Of a stretch of DNA of 64,000 nt, positions 53,222 to 64,000 are shown piece by piece. Under the pieces are notes generated by a model, which was given only the letters and a program-made list of their open reading frames with translations, was not told the origin of the DNA and searched no databases. The stretch covers positions 141,213 to 205,212 of the forward strand of contig JAPYMA010001498.1 of the NCBI GenBank assembly GCA_035041965.1, read 5' to 3'. Source of the stretch: Anisakis pegreffii. Taxonomy: Eukaryota; Nematoda; Chromadorea; Rhabditida; Anisakidae. Numbering within the stretch: position 1 is the first letter of the stretch; the number at the start of each line of letters is the position of its first letter. The position numbers were made by a program, and so were the translations under genes.

Positions 53222-53287
53222 CGTATTGAGATAATAAATATACCCGAGCTCAACTCTAAATAAGTTTGTTTTTGCGCGTGTTGACAG

Positions 53288-53625
53288 CTATATGCTTGTG
53301 GAATTAGCAAAAACGAATCGAAATATTCGTGTTCGTAAATGAATGCTGTTGTTTTTTTTAAGATGGTTATAAAGAACAATCATGATGTCACGGTAAGTTA
53401 ACCAACTCACCTTGACAGTTCGTAGACTGAGGCTACAGGCCACGTGAACAGCTTCCTATACTTCTGGACGCAGCCCACTGATTCAAGCAGGATCGAATAG
53501 CGCCCAATTACAGGACAGTCGCGATTTGTTGGTTGCCTTTGAACTAATGCATGCGCTAGTGGGTCAACATCGAAGACGAACGCCGCCAGGCAGCTAAATT
53601 TCTGCCAATATTTCGTACGATGAAT
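53288..53625 (-). CDS. Possible two-exon gene or fragment, family unknown
   Basis: Exon 53411-53625 has both a strong acceptor (CAATTGCAG) and a consensus donor (GTGAGT) and is open throughout (KYWQKFSCLAAFVFDVDPLA, RYSILLESVGCVQKYRKLF). It joins in phase to 53288-53345, which ends FANSTSI-TAG. No start codon is visible in the first exon, so upstream exons are missing or the locus is a fragment. The locus is richer in GC than the flanks and may be repeat-derived. Confidence 0.3.
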
Positions 53626-53699
53626 CTGCAATTGCTTGCTAGGGTGGCACTCCTGAAAGAGCTCTTATAACCACCCGAGAGTGGCCGGAAGGCAGGGTC

Positions 53700-55690
53700 C
53701 CTTAAAAAGCTGTTTCATTTAATAGGTAAAAACAACACATCAAAATCTTTGACCTCACACATACACCAACTTCAAAAACGATTCAAAAAATGAAAGAATC
53801 ACAGAAAAACTAAAATATTTCAAGGCACTGCCAAAAGCATTACAATATCAACGAAGAATAGTCGTTACATTATCACATAATCGCCAACTCATACATGAAA
53901 TTCTCAAAAGAAAACCAATGCTTAAGTACAAATACAACAAAGCGTTAGCATCGTACATAATGAATAAACATCACGTTCAATATCACCATACCAAAATGCT
54001 GAATACGCACATAAATACATGTCAACGCCCTAACAAGGAAACAAAATCCGTCGTGTTAGTCATCTGCATTTTGCAATTACTTTATGTTAATTCATTCAAA
54101 ATCGCATAAGGCAAGCAAAATATGAGCAGAACACTCAAAGAGGTCTAGAGGATTTCGTTTTTCAAGAGATAAGTGATGTATCGAATAATTCTGCATCAGT
54201 GAAATGTATTTAAGCAACCAAATGAAGGCGAATGCACATGTGTAATATAGTCGGAGGAGTGAATTCTACTTTTCAGTGTGATGTTCCAAAAATTATTCTC
54301 ACAACTTCATTGGTTCGAGAAAAGTGGAGTATTCGAAAGTGTTATGCGAGTTCAGTGAACAACTGAACACTTGTAGTTCCACAAAGAAACGGAATATGCT
54401 TCCACAACTCTGATTTCAACTTAATACCTGCATTATGGTTGGTACAGGAACGGAAGCTGAGGAAGGAAAAGTTTTTCTTTCCGTCCACATGCTTATGGCC
54501 TTATCGTGAGGAAAATCGTTGAAAGTAGTGCAAATGTTCCAACGCGTTTGTTTTCTGATTCATTATGAACACATTGGTTTAAAAAGAATGTGCTGAACAT
54601 GTCACACTTCTGTATTTTAAGAGTTGCTCAATCTCGGGATCGGTTTTCACTGAACTCCCGGGATGTTCAGTTTTTTTCACCGAACTCCATGGATTGAAAA
54701 GAAATCTCAAGAATGAGATAATGACCGAAATTTTGCAAACACTAACAATAAATGTATTCAATAATCAGGCGAAGCAGTTGCTTGATATTTGCATTACGAA
54801 TGATCATACTCTATATTTTGATCGTAATACTAGGCGTAAATCTAAATATTGAGTAATTTCAAAAATTTGAATAGTTTCAGTCTCAATAATTTCAATAGTT
54901 CGAGAACAACCGTCGGGAATACGTGGCTATAAAAAGGGACTTTCATTCGATATAATTCATTATTGTTTGTAGCGAAGTTAGCGCGAGGTTTTTGGGTGGT
55001 TGGTGCGACTTCTGTGGTTGACAACGATGGCGTATGTTGTTTGTGCATTTGGTGATGATTGTAATAATGATTGAAAGTGTGCAGTGGAGATATGTGGTTG
55101 GAAGGGTTATCGTATGTGAACAGGCCAAGGCAGATACGGCTTCCAGTTTCAGATGTCATCGCATTCCTTCGCGTTTTCCATGAATACTGTCACTTGTTCC
55201 AATATATTTATTGTCGTTACTCTAAAAATAACTTTTTCATTCGACAGCAACATACTAGACTTGTCGATCGGCAGTTAACTGTTTCTTAAAGAGATTATAA
55301 ATGAAAACATTTTCATTAGGGAAGCGGCAACAGCCACCTCATGGAAGGCAATAAATTTCAAACCATTTAGTCCAACTTGACTCTTTCTCGCTCATTCGTT
55401 CCTCTCAACGATTAGCAAAATCCCCCTCAACCCCACCCCCTCTCCTTCAAATCAGAGTTTCATGTTCTCTTCGAAAAACCGGATTGCTTCCTTTATTATA
55501 GTTATATATCATAGGATTCACTGTAAACGAGGTTCTGAAATGAGGCTATTAGAAGTAACTTCAGTAACGAATAAAACAGAAGTTAAGAAACTGAGATCGT
55601 TATGTCGTAACGTCACGTCACCACCGAAATTTTATGGCATGTTTTCAGTGGAATCATTGTGATGCTTTTCGAATGTCCCATAAGATTTTA
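53700..55690. other. Intergenic, no supported gene
   Basis: DNA between the DOMON gene and the phosphatase gene. ORFs such as 54842-55159 (minus) and 55071-55289 (plus) lack splice support and motifs. It probably contains the phosphatase promoter. Confidence 0.45.
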
Positions 55691-55704
55691 AAACTGAAAA
55701 CTGA

Positions 55705-58700
55705 ATGAAAAAAAAGAGTTATAGTAAAAAAACAAAGAAGGGAAAGACAAGTAAGCCAAAAAGCAAAAACGATGCCCAAGGAACAACTCCAGCTCCGAAT
55801 GTCGCAAAGTGCCATACGAATGCGAAGGCTGAGGTTATTTCGCGATTCACATCCACTACTTGTATTTGAAAATAAGCCTGAAAAAGTAACCTTATTAACA
55901 GAAATGTTGTGAATCAATACAATCAAAATTTTATGTGTTGCGAATGAAAACAACATGCAGTGAACGTTGCAGTACTAATATCAGTGCCAAGAAGATTAAT
56001 AGCAATTGCGAAAATAATGACCAGAGTATCAATCATAATCACAGCGTTTCTTCTAATCAGATTAGTGAATTGTTGTTCTGAAGGTAGAGAAATGGGTGCA
56101 TCGTGCACTGGATAAAGGAGTCGATGGATTACGTGAAGAGTATATGGGTCTGAAGCGTTATATACCAGAAGGAATGACGATAAATGCATTTCAAGGTAGC
56201 ACTCGAAACTACTAACATTCATCAATATTGTTGCTGAAAGACTGAGTATTCGAATTGTTTTCAGCAGTCTATCGTCATTATTATGCTTTATCTTTATTAG
56301 TGCTGTTATTGATGTTAATGCTATCACAGAAGGTCAGCAAAAGCAGATGATATGATGCTGAGACAAAGGAAAATAAAGAGGAAGTAGGTTTGAAGAGGAG
56401 ATGGCTACTGCTGTAGTGGCTTAGCAGTGACCTCCGAGAATGCCGTTAGCACAGAGGGCGTGTGTTCGATTCCAAATCAGTCGATTTCTTTGTGTTGTGA
56501 TTAAAGGAGAGAAGGAGAGCACAGCTTGGACAAATATTTACCATTATCAGTACTAATGCGTCTTTAGCAATAAACTGAGCTGATTTCACATGCGACGGAA
56601 TGCCCGTGTTAGTCAGATGATTGAAAATAGAGCCCAATTGATGAAGAGTTACATTGGAGGAACATATGAAGCGGGTAAAAGTCGTTATAAGGATGTGCCA
56701 TGCCAAGACAAATACCGCGTCGTACTCAAATGGCCTGGTATAAGTGAAGACTTCATACATGCTAATTATGTCGCTACGCCTATTAACGAAAAGCGCTTTA
56801 TATGCACTCAGGTTGATGGATTTTTCATTATTTCACGTATTGATCAAGAGTTCAGTTCACACTTGAATGTTTCTTTTGGATTTCATCTTAGTTATCACAA
56901 CGACAATTGGTTATATTGTTTAAACCTGATACTTTAGAATCTCGGGAAATCTCAGCAGGATCTTTGTGAATTTTGAAGAGTATGCAAAGACTGGTTGCTT
57001 TTTGAACATTTTATCCAACTGTGGACGTTGCCCTATCACCGCTTTTTTCAAATTATAAATACTTGAAGTATGCATTTCTGGGAGCTGTTTTGCACCTTGC
57101 ATTCTGGATTTTATAACTTGTTCATTCCTTATATATTCCCAGGGTTTTTTTTTTTTTGAGAAGAAACAATCAGTACGATTGACAGTAATAAAAATGGATT
57201 GTTTCATTGAGTTGATTGAAGGGACCAATGCCAAAAAGTGTCGATGATTTCTGGCATATGGTAGTACAGGAGGAGAGTGATAGCATTGTGATGGTGACGA
57301 ATACGATCGAAAAGGGCTTCAATAAATGTGAGCAGTATTGGCCGAATGATCAAGGGCAGAGCGTATCGTTCGGCGGAGTTGATATCACCAACACATTGGC
57401 TAGTCATCGCTTGTAGTCATCGCAATTCCGTTATGATACTAACTGCTGATTTCATATGGAGTTGAATTACTTTAATGGTTTTCTTTCTAGATGAGATTCA
57501 TAATTCAAGGTTCGTGCACTGGCTCCAGATGAGACAGGTGTGCGTGTGTGTGTATTAATGGTGAAGTGGAGAGAAGATGGTAAGGAGCGTTCACGTGAAA
57601 TACGTCATTATCAATGGATCGATTGGCCTGATAGAGGTGTACCACCGTGCAGACTCACCGCTATGGTCGACTATGCGTGTTATTGATCAATTGATTCTTT
57701 AGCACTTTCGAATATTGATTGCTGAAGGGCGGAAATCGAATTCAGCTTTTCGATTCAGCGATCATCAGCCAATACCAGCACATTCCTTATCATCGCATCA
57801 ATCTCACTCAAAAGTTGTGCTCATACCGATAGTTTACCGTCATTTTGTAATTAAGAATTCAACTTGCCAATAAGCTAATTGGTAGTATGCACGGCAACAG
57901 ATGTATATCATCCATTGCCACATACGGCTTCCAGAAGCCTCTGAACGAACGCCATTAGTGTTCGCTTTTCGTTCTGTTCCTGGAACGAAAATGGATGCTC
58001 TGAAAGTACAAGAATAGAACAGATGAAGGAAGGGACTGATAGAGTAGAGATTGAACGAGCTATGATAGAAAAAGTGGAATGTTCGAAAAAATTTTTACGT
58101 AAACGGATCGGAACGGTATATAAAGAATGGAACTGCCAAAGAAGTTGAGAAAGAGAAGGGAATACGAATGTGATAGGAGAGCAATAGGCCTCATGGCTGC
58201 GAGCTGTATAGCGTTGTTGTTGTTGTTGTTGAAGGTGTTACTATCATGCATTCGTGGTACCAAAAAGCCAATAATAGTGCATTGTTCGGCTGGTATCGGT
58301 CGGACGGGTGCGATTGTGGCAATCGAATACGTGCTGGAACGATTGCAAACTGGTTTACCTTGTGAATCGATGGATCAAATTCTTAGAGAACTTCGCAATC
58401 AACGACCTTATACCATTCAAAATGATCAGGTGGGGAGTAGTGCATTTTTGGATGTTTATGTTACGTTTTGTGTCCTTACTTCTAGCGATGATGATGTAGT
58501 TCATTAAAAAGTTCATTAAAATTAACAAATAGCTTTTGAGTCTCACCTCTCGATGTTTTGATCAATTCAATTGTATCGTTGACATCAAATTCTCAAATTA
58601 AAACATATGAAGCTTGGAATGATATAAATCTCATAAGAGGCTGAGGTTTGAATGTTATTTGCTTGATAATAAATGATTGCGCAACTATGATAACGATTGC

Positions 58701-59089
58701 TGGAAGCTTTCCTCATTTATAAGGCGAATAATGGTAATAGATGAGTCGAATCAATCGATTAGTGTTGTTGGTGACAAATTATTATTAAGAATTATTATGA
58801 AAAGTAAATTATGATAAATTAGTATAAAATTATTATTGCGTGCGCAATTAGAAGTATTACGATGATGTTGAACGTTTCGGCGTTATGCCATATTCGAGAG
58901 CTTCTTTTTGAATGAGTGAACGATTACGATAAAGAATTAAACCGGAACGATGATTTGCAGCAATATTTGTACGTGCATCGTGTGATGTTGTGCTACTTTA
59001 TGGATAAATACAAAGTGTACAGCGATAATGCAGAAGAACAGGAGAAATACAAGAAATTCATTGCTGATTATGAACGATTAACGATGTAA
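55705..59089 (+). CDS. Protein tyrosine phosphatase, nematode Lys-rich N-terminus type
   Basis: Cytoplasmic classical PTP removing phosphate from phosphotyrosine. Exons: 55705-55833, 56084-56195, 56672-56811, 57222-57377, 57510-57665, 58235-58429, 58961-59089; about 338 aa. Residues 2-30 are lysine-rich (MKKKSYSKKTKKGKTSKPKS), a feature of a large nematode PTP family, much of it sperm-linked in C. elegans (known from the family, not shown here). Catalytic parts: phosphotyrosine loop SRYKDVPCQDKYRVVLKW; WPD loop WIDWPD with the acid at about D220; P-loop HCSAGIGRTG with nucleophile about C248 and R254; and Q-loop QNDQ. All are present, so an active enzyme is likely. The 57377/57510 junction (GGA|gttgat) is the only in-phase choice I found, and it drops about 9 residues (VDITNTLAS) that look conserved; the annotation there is uncertain. 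This is the last gene before the telomere, which begins 791 bases after the stop. Confidence 0.87.
56417..56473 (+). other. tRNA-like A box and B box in a phosphatase intron
   Basis: TGGCTTAGCAGTG (56417-56429) fits the Pol III A box and TGTTCGATTCC (56463-56473) fits the B box, with spacing in the normal range. Acceptor and T stems do not pair well, so it is not a functional tRNA. It could be a tRNA pseudogene or the head of a SINE. Confidence 0.35.
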
Positions 59090-59556
59090 TCGGATAGATG
59101 AGATTCAATGTACCTTTCAATGACTGATCTGATCTAACATTCCATCGATGATACATCCATTCGAATATCATTCATCATCTTTTTATCAACATTTTTCGAT
59201 TTCTCATAGAATTGTATTGAATAAATATCAGTATATCGGTGCGTTCAAATCAGTGTTAATCATGTCGATTTCCAAGATAACTTGTGTTCGTTTTGAAATT
59301 TTCCGAACATTCGATCATAGAAATGTTTCTCAGCCCTTCCCCATCCCATCGGATTGTTTCAATCAACTTTTCGACTCATATGGTCAAGATTTCTGCTCAG
59401 CTCTTGAACATTGCTTGTTTTCGACTGTAATTTTCATAATGATGTTCCATTTTCAACTAGTAAGTTGAAGACAGATAATCAAAATTGCTTCTGCAGTTGA
59501 CTATTCTCGGAACAACTATTTATCACTGAGCTAATAACGACATCACTCGTACCTTG
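59090..59556. other. Phosphatase 3' flank
   Basis: A short stretch between the phosphatase stop codon and the hAT fragment. AATAAA at 59220-59225 is the likely poly(A) signal. No subtelomeric satellite is visible. Confidence 0.55.
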
Positions 59557-59880
59557 GCATCCTCCTCACGTTCGGGTGCTCCATTACTCCTTTTGATGAT
59601 CTGGCGGGCCGCCGTTACCTCCCCCTCCCCACCCATACAAGAACTTACTATTTCTACGTATAACGTCAGGAACAAACGTAAAACCGGTCCGGAAATTTCT
59701 TCTAAATTAGTAAGCTAGACCGTTGCACTGCTCATTATTGCAATCGATTATGATCACATGAAAAGCTATTGTCTATAACACGCTCATTTCAAACTGATTT
59801 AGATGAATTCTCATTCTTTTCAGACGTGTTGTATTCACTCTCATAGCTATCACATGCGAATATCGTTCTCTTCATGACTT
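59557..59880 (-). mobile_element. hAT element copy C, truncated by the telomere
   Basis: An inverted copy of the family at 7837 and 14487. The outer end (from about 59564, CTCACGTTCGGGTGCTCC) corresponds to the right end of copies A and B. Homology continues through CTCATTATTGCAATCGATTA and up to GAATATCGTTCTCTTCATGA, where it stops at a T run and the telomere begins. Roughly the other half of the element is missing. The first eight bases of the terminal repeat are degraded. Confidence 0.82.
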
Positions 59881-62800
59881 TTAGGCTTAGGCTTAGGCTT
59901 AGGCTTAGGCTTAGGCTTAGGCTTAGGCTTAGGCTTAGGCTTAGGCTTAGGCTTAGGCTTAGGCTTAGGCTTAGGCTTAGGCTTAGGCTTAGGCTTAGGC
60001 TTAGGCTTAGGCTTAGGCTTAGGCTTAGGCTTAGGCTTAGGCTTAGGCTTAGGCTTAGGCTTAGGCTTAGGCTTAGGCTTAGGCTTAGGCTTAGGCTTAG
60101 GCTTAGGCTTAGGCTTAGGCTTAGGCTTAGGCTTAGGCTTAGGCTTGGGCTTAGGCTTAGGCTTAGGCTTAGGCTTAGGCTTAGGCTTAGGCTTAGGCTT
60201 AGGCTTAGGCTTGGGCTTAGGCTTAGGCTTAGGCTTAGGCTTAGGCTTAGGCTTAGGCTTAGGCTTAGGCTTAGGCTTAGGCTTAGGCTTAGGCTTAGGC
60301 TTAGGCTTAGGCTTAGGCTTAGGCTTAGGCTTAGGCTTAGGCTTAGGCTTAGGCTTAGGCTTAGGCTTAGGCTTAGGCTTAGGCTTAGGCTTAGGCTTAG
60401 GCTTAGGCTTAGGCTTAGGCTTAGGCTTAGGCTTAGGCTTAGGCTTAGGCTTAGGCTTAGGCTTAGGCTTAGGCTTAGGCTTAGGCTTAGGCTTGGGCTT
60501 AGGCTTAGGCTTAGGCTTAGGCTTAGGCTTAGGCTTAGGCTTAGGCTTAGGCTTAGGCTTAGGCTTAGGCTTAGGCTTAGGCTTAGGCTTAGGCTTAGGC
60601 TTAGGCTTAGGCTTAGGCTTAGGCTTAGGCTTAGGCTTAGGCTTAGGCTTAGGCTTAGGCTTAGGCTTAGGCTTAGGCTTAGGCTTAGGCTTAGGCTTAG
60701 GCTTAGGCTTAGGCTTAGGCTTAGGCTTAGGCTTAGGCTTAGGCTTAGGCTTAGGCTTAGGCTTAGGCTTAGGCTTAGGCTTAGGCTTAGGCTTAGGCTT
60801 AGGCTTAGGCTTAGGCTTAGGCTTAGGCTTAGGCTTAGGCTTAGGCTTAGGCTTAGGCTTAGGCTTAGGCTAGGCTAGGCTTAGGCTTAGGCTTAGGCTT
60901 AGGCTTAGGCTTAGGCTTAGGCTTAGGCTTAGGCTTAGGCTTAGGCTTAGGCTTAGGCTTAGGCTTAGGCTTAGGCTTAGGCTTAGGCTTAGGCTTAGGC
61001 TTAGGCTTGGGCTTAGGCTTAGGCTTAGGCTTAGGCTTAGGCTTAGGCTTAGGCTTAGGCTTAGGCTTAGGCTTAGGCTTAGGCTTAGGCTTAGGCTTAG
61101 GCTTAGGCTTAGGCTTAGGCTTAGGCTTAGGCTTAGGCTTAGGCTTAGGCTTAGGCTTAGGCTTAGGCTTAGGCTTAGGCTTAGGCTTAGGCTTAGGCTT
61201 AGGCTTAGGCTTAGGCTTAGGCTTAGGCTTAGGCTTAGGCTTAGGCTTGGGCTTAGGCTTAGGCTTAGGCTTAGGCTTAGGCTTAGGCTTAGGCTTAGGC
61301 TTAGGCTTAGGCTTAGGCTTAGGCTTAGGCTTAGGCTTAGGCTTAGGCTTAGGCTTAGGCTTAGGCTTAGGCTTAGGCTTAGGCTTAGGCTTAGGCTTAG
61401 GCTTAGGCTTAGGCTTAGGCTTAGGCTTAGGCTTAGGCTTAGGCTTAGGCTTAGGCTTAGGCTTAGGCTTAGGCTTAGGCTTGGGCTTAGGCTTAGGCTT
61501 AGGCTTAGGCTTAGGCTTAGGCTTAGGCTTAGGCTTAGGCTTAGGGCTTAGGCTTGGGCTTAGGCTTGGGCTTAGGCTTAGGCTTAGGCTTAGGCTTAGG
61601 CTTAGGCTTAGGCTTAGGCTTAGGCTTAGGCTTAGGCTTAGGCTTAGGCTTAGGCTTAGGCTTAGGCTTAGGCTTAGGCTTAGGCTTGGGCTTGAGGCTT
61701 AGGCTTAGGCTTAGGCTTAGGCTTAGGCTTAGGCTTAGGCTTAGGCTTGGGCTTAGGCTTAGGCTTGAGGCTTAGGCTTAGGCTTAGGCTTAGGCTTAGG
61801 CTTAGGCTTAGGCTTAGGCTTAGGCTTAGGCTTAGGCTTAGGCTTAGGCTTAGGCTTAGGCTTAGGCTTAGGCTTAGGCTTAGGCTTAGGCTTAGGCTTA
61901 GGCTTAGGCTTAGGCTTAGGCTTAGGCTTAGGCTTAGGCTTAGGCTTAGGCTTAGGCTTAGGCTTAGGCTTAGGCTTAGGCTTAGGCTTAGGCTTAGGCT
62001 TAGGCTTAGGCTTGGGCTTAGGCTTAGGCTTAGGCTTAGGCTTAGGCTTAGGCTTAGGCTTAGGCTTAGGCTTAGGCTTAGGCTTAGGCTTAGGCTTAGG
62101 CTTAGGCTTAGGCTTAGGCTTAGGCTTAGGCTTAGGCTTAGGCTTAGGCTTAGGCTTAGGCTTAGGCTTAGGCTTAGGCTTAGGCTTAGGCTTAGAGCTT
62201 AGGCTTGGGCTTAGGCTTAGGCTTGGGCTTAGGCTTAGGCTTAGGCTTAGGCTTGGGCTTAGGCTTAGGCTTAGGCTTGGGCTTAGGCTTAGGCTTAGGC
62301 TTAGGCTTAGGCTTGGGCTTAGGCTTAGGCTTAGGCTTAGGCTTAGGCTTAGGCTTAGGCTTGGGCTTAGGCTTAGGCTTAGGCTTAGGCTTAGGCTTAG
62401 GCTTAGGCTTAGGCTTAGGCTTAGGCTTAGGCTTAGGCTTAGGCTTAGGCTTAGGCTTAGGCTTAGGCTTAGGCTTAGGCTTAGGCTTAGGCTTAGGCTT
62501 GGGCTTAGGCTTAGGCTTGGGCTTAGGCTTAGGCTTAGGCTTAGGCTTAGGCTTAGGCTTAGGCTTAGGCTTAGGCTTAGGCTTAGGCTTAGGCTTAGGC
62601 TTAGGCTTAGGCTTAGGCTTAGGCTTAGGCTTAGGCTTAGGCTTAGGCTTAGGCTTAGGCTTAGGCTTAGGCTTAGGCTTAGGCTTAGGCTTAGGCTTAG
62701 GCTTAGGCTTAGGCTTAGGCTTAGGCTTAGGCTTTAGGCTTAGGCTTAGGCTTAGGCTTAGGCTTAGGCTTAGGCTTAGGCTTAGGCTTAGGCTTAGGCT

Positions 62801-64000
62801 TAGGCTTAGGCTTAGGCTTAGGCTTAGGCTTAGGCTTAGGCTTAGGCTTAGGCTTAGGCTTAGGCTTAGGCTTAGGCTTAGGCTTAGGCTTAGGCTTAGG
62901 CTTAGGCTTAGGCTTAGGCTTAGGCTTAGGCTTAGGCTTAGGCTTAGGCTTAGGCTTAGGCTTAGGCTTAGGCTTAGGCTTAGGCTTAGGCTTAGGCTTA
63001 GGCTTAGGCTTAGGCTTAGGCTTAGGCTTAGGCTTGGGCTTAGGCTTAGGCTTAGGCTTGGGCTTGGGCTTAGGCTTAGGCTTAGGCTTAGGCTTAGGCT
63101 TAGGCTTAGGCTTAGGCTTAGGCTTAGGCTTGAGGCTTGGGCTTAGGCTTAGGCTTAGGCTTGGGCTTAGGCTTAGGCTTAGGCTTAGGCTTAGGCTTAG
63201 GCTTAGGCTTAGGCTTAGGCTTAGGCTTAGGCTTGAGGCTTAGGCTTTGGCTTAGGCTTAGGCTTAGGCTTAGGCTTAGGCTTAGGCTTAGGCTTAGGCT
63301 TAGGCTTAGGCTTAGGCTTAGGCTTAGGCTTAGGCAGGCTTAGGCTTAGGCTTGGGCTTGGGCTTAGGCTTAGGCTTAGGCTTAGGCTTAGGCTTAGGCT
63401 TAGGCTTAGGCTTAGGCTTAGGCTTAGGCTTAGGCTTAGGCTTTAGGCTTAGGCTTAGGCTTGGGCTTGGGCTTGGGCTTAGGCTTAGGCTTAGGCTTAG
63501 GCTTAGGCTTAGGCTTAGGCTTAGGCTTGGAAGGCAGGCTTAGGCTTGGGCTTAGGCTTGGGCTTGGGCTTAGGCTTGGGCTTAGGCTTAGGCTTAGGCT
63601 TAGGCTTGGGCTTGGGCTTGGGCTTGGGCTTAGGCTTAGGCTTGGGCTTAGGCTTGGGCTTGGGCTTAGGCTTGGGCTTGGGCTTAGGCTTAGGCTTGGG
63701 CTTGGGCTTAGGCTTGAGGCTTGGGCTTAGGCTTAGGCTTAGGCTTGGGCTTAGGCTTAGGCTTAGGCTTGGGCTTAGGCTTAGGCTTGGGCTTAGGCTT
63801 AGGCTTAGGCTTAGGCTTAGGCTTAGGCTTGGAGCAGGCTTAGGCTTAGGCTTAGGCTTTGGCTTAGGCTTAGGCTTAGGCTTAGGCTTAGGCTTAGGCT
63901 TAGGCTTAGGCTTAGGCTTAGGCTTAGGCTTAGGCTTGGGCTTAGGCTTGGGCTTGGGCTTAGGCTTGGGCTTAGGCTTAGGCTTAGGCTTAGGCTTAGG
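59881..64000 (+). repeat. Telomere, (TTAGGC)n
   Basis: At least 4.1 kb, about 685 copies of the nematode telomere hexamer, continuing to the window edge. The G-rich strand points rightward, as at a right chromosome end. The proximal half is almost pure, with rare TTGGGC (first at 60145) and one TAGGC pair at 60871. Variants accumulate distally: TTAGAGC near 62193, TTTAGGC near 62733, TTGAGGC, and in 63541-63720 about half the units are TTGGGC. Long open frames across it (Leu-Arg, Leu-Gly) arise only from the hexamer. Confidence 0.98.

Noticed and set aside
59874..63730. Long open frames of Leu-Arg and Leu-Gly repeats
   Set aside because: They are translations of the TTAGGC telomere array, which is open in several frames because the hexamer has no stop in them.
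1..64000. Spliced-leader RNA gene or CRISPR array
   Set aside because: No SL1-like 22-mer with a donor was seen, and no regularly spaced repeats other than those listed.

Overview
The window is the right-hand end of a nematode chromosome or chromosome-scale contig. Positions 59881-64000 are a continuous array of TTAGGC, the canonical nematode telomere repeat, with the G-rich strand running 5'->3' toward the end of the window. The rest is AT-rich DNA with genes split into short exons by introns of about 0.1-5 kb, and with strong acceptors just upstream of start codons, as expected where mRNAs are SL trans-spliced. I cannot name the genus from the sequence.

Four genes were rebuilt exon by exon, with splice phase agreeing at every junction. 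(1) 2933-19802 (+): a 13-exon Cys-loop ligand-gated anion channel subunit of about 561 aa. (2) 23532-30043 (-): the TFIIA large subunit, 9 exons, 518 aa. (3) 48012-53203 (+): a DOMON plus cytochrome b561 membrane protein (FRRS1-like), 13 exons, about 477 aa. (4) 55705-59089 (+): a protein tyrosine phosphatase of the lysine-rich nematode type, 7 exons, about 338 aa, with catalytic residues intact. Three weaker minus-strand loci are also listed: an unrecognised gene of at least four exons at 33981-35503, the last two exons of another at 41421-41840, and a two-exon model at 53288-53625.

Mobile DNA: two non-autonomous hAT elements (7837-8610 and 14487-15352) lie in channel-gene introns, and a third, broken copy lies at 59557-59880. 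A 93-bp hAT-like MITE is at 22377-22469. The 35.9-40.6 kb stretch is repeat-rich, with a decayed intronless ORF, two copies of one repeat (one split by a GC-rich insert carrying a perfect hairpin) and a possible retroelement fragment. A 238-bp tandem repeat lies at 43.4-44.2 kb.

The most notable observation is the chromosome end itself. The telomere array starts inside the third hAT copy, at a run of T shared by the element and the telomere repeat, only 0.8 kb after the phosphatase stop codon. There is no subtelomeric satellite. This looks like a healed break, from terminal deletion or programmed DNA elimination. Other leads are a possible alternative TM4 exon for the channel, a TGA-CGG stop followed by 53 open codons at 41259-41420, and telomere variants that become denser toward the window edge. 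The genes do not form one pathway: they are a channel, a general transcription factor, a redox membrane protein and a signalling phosphatase.
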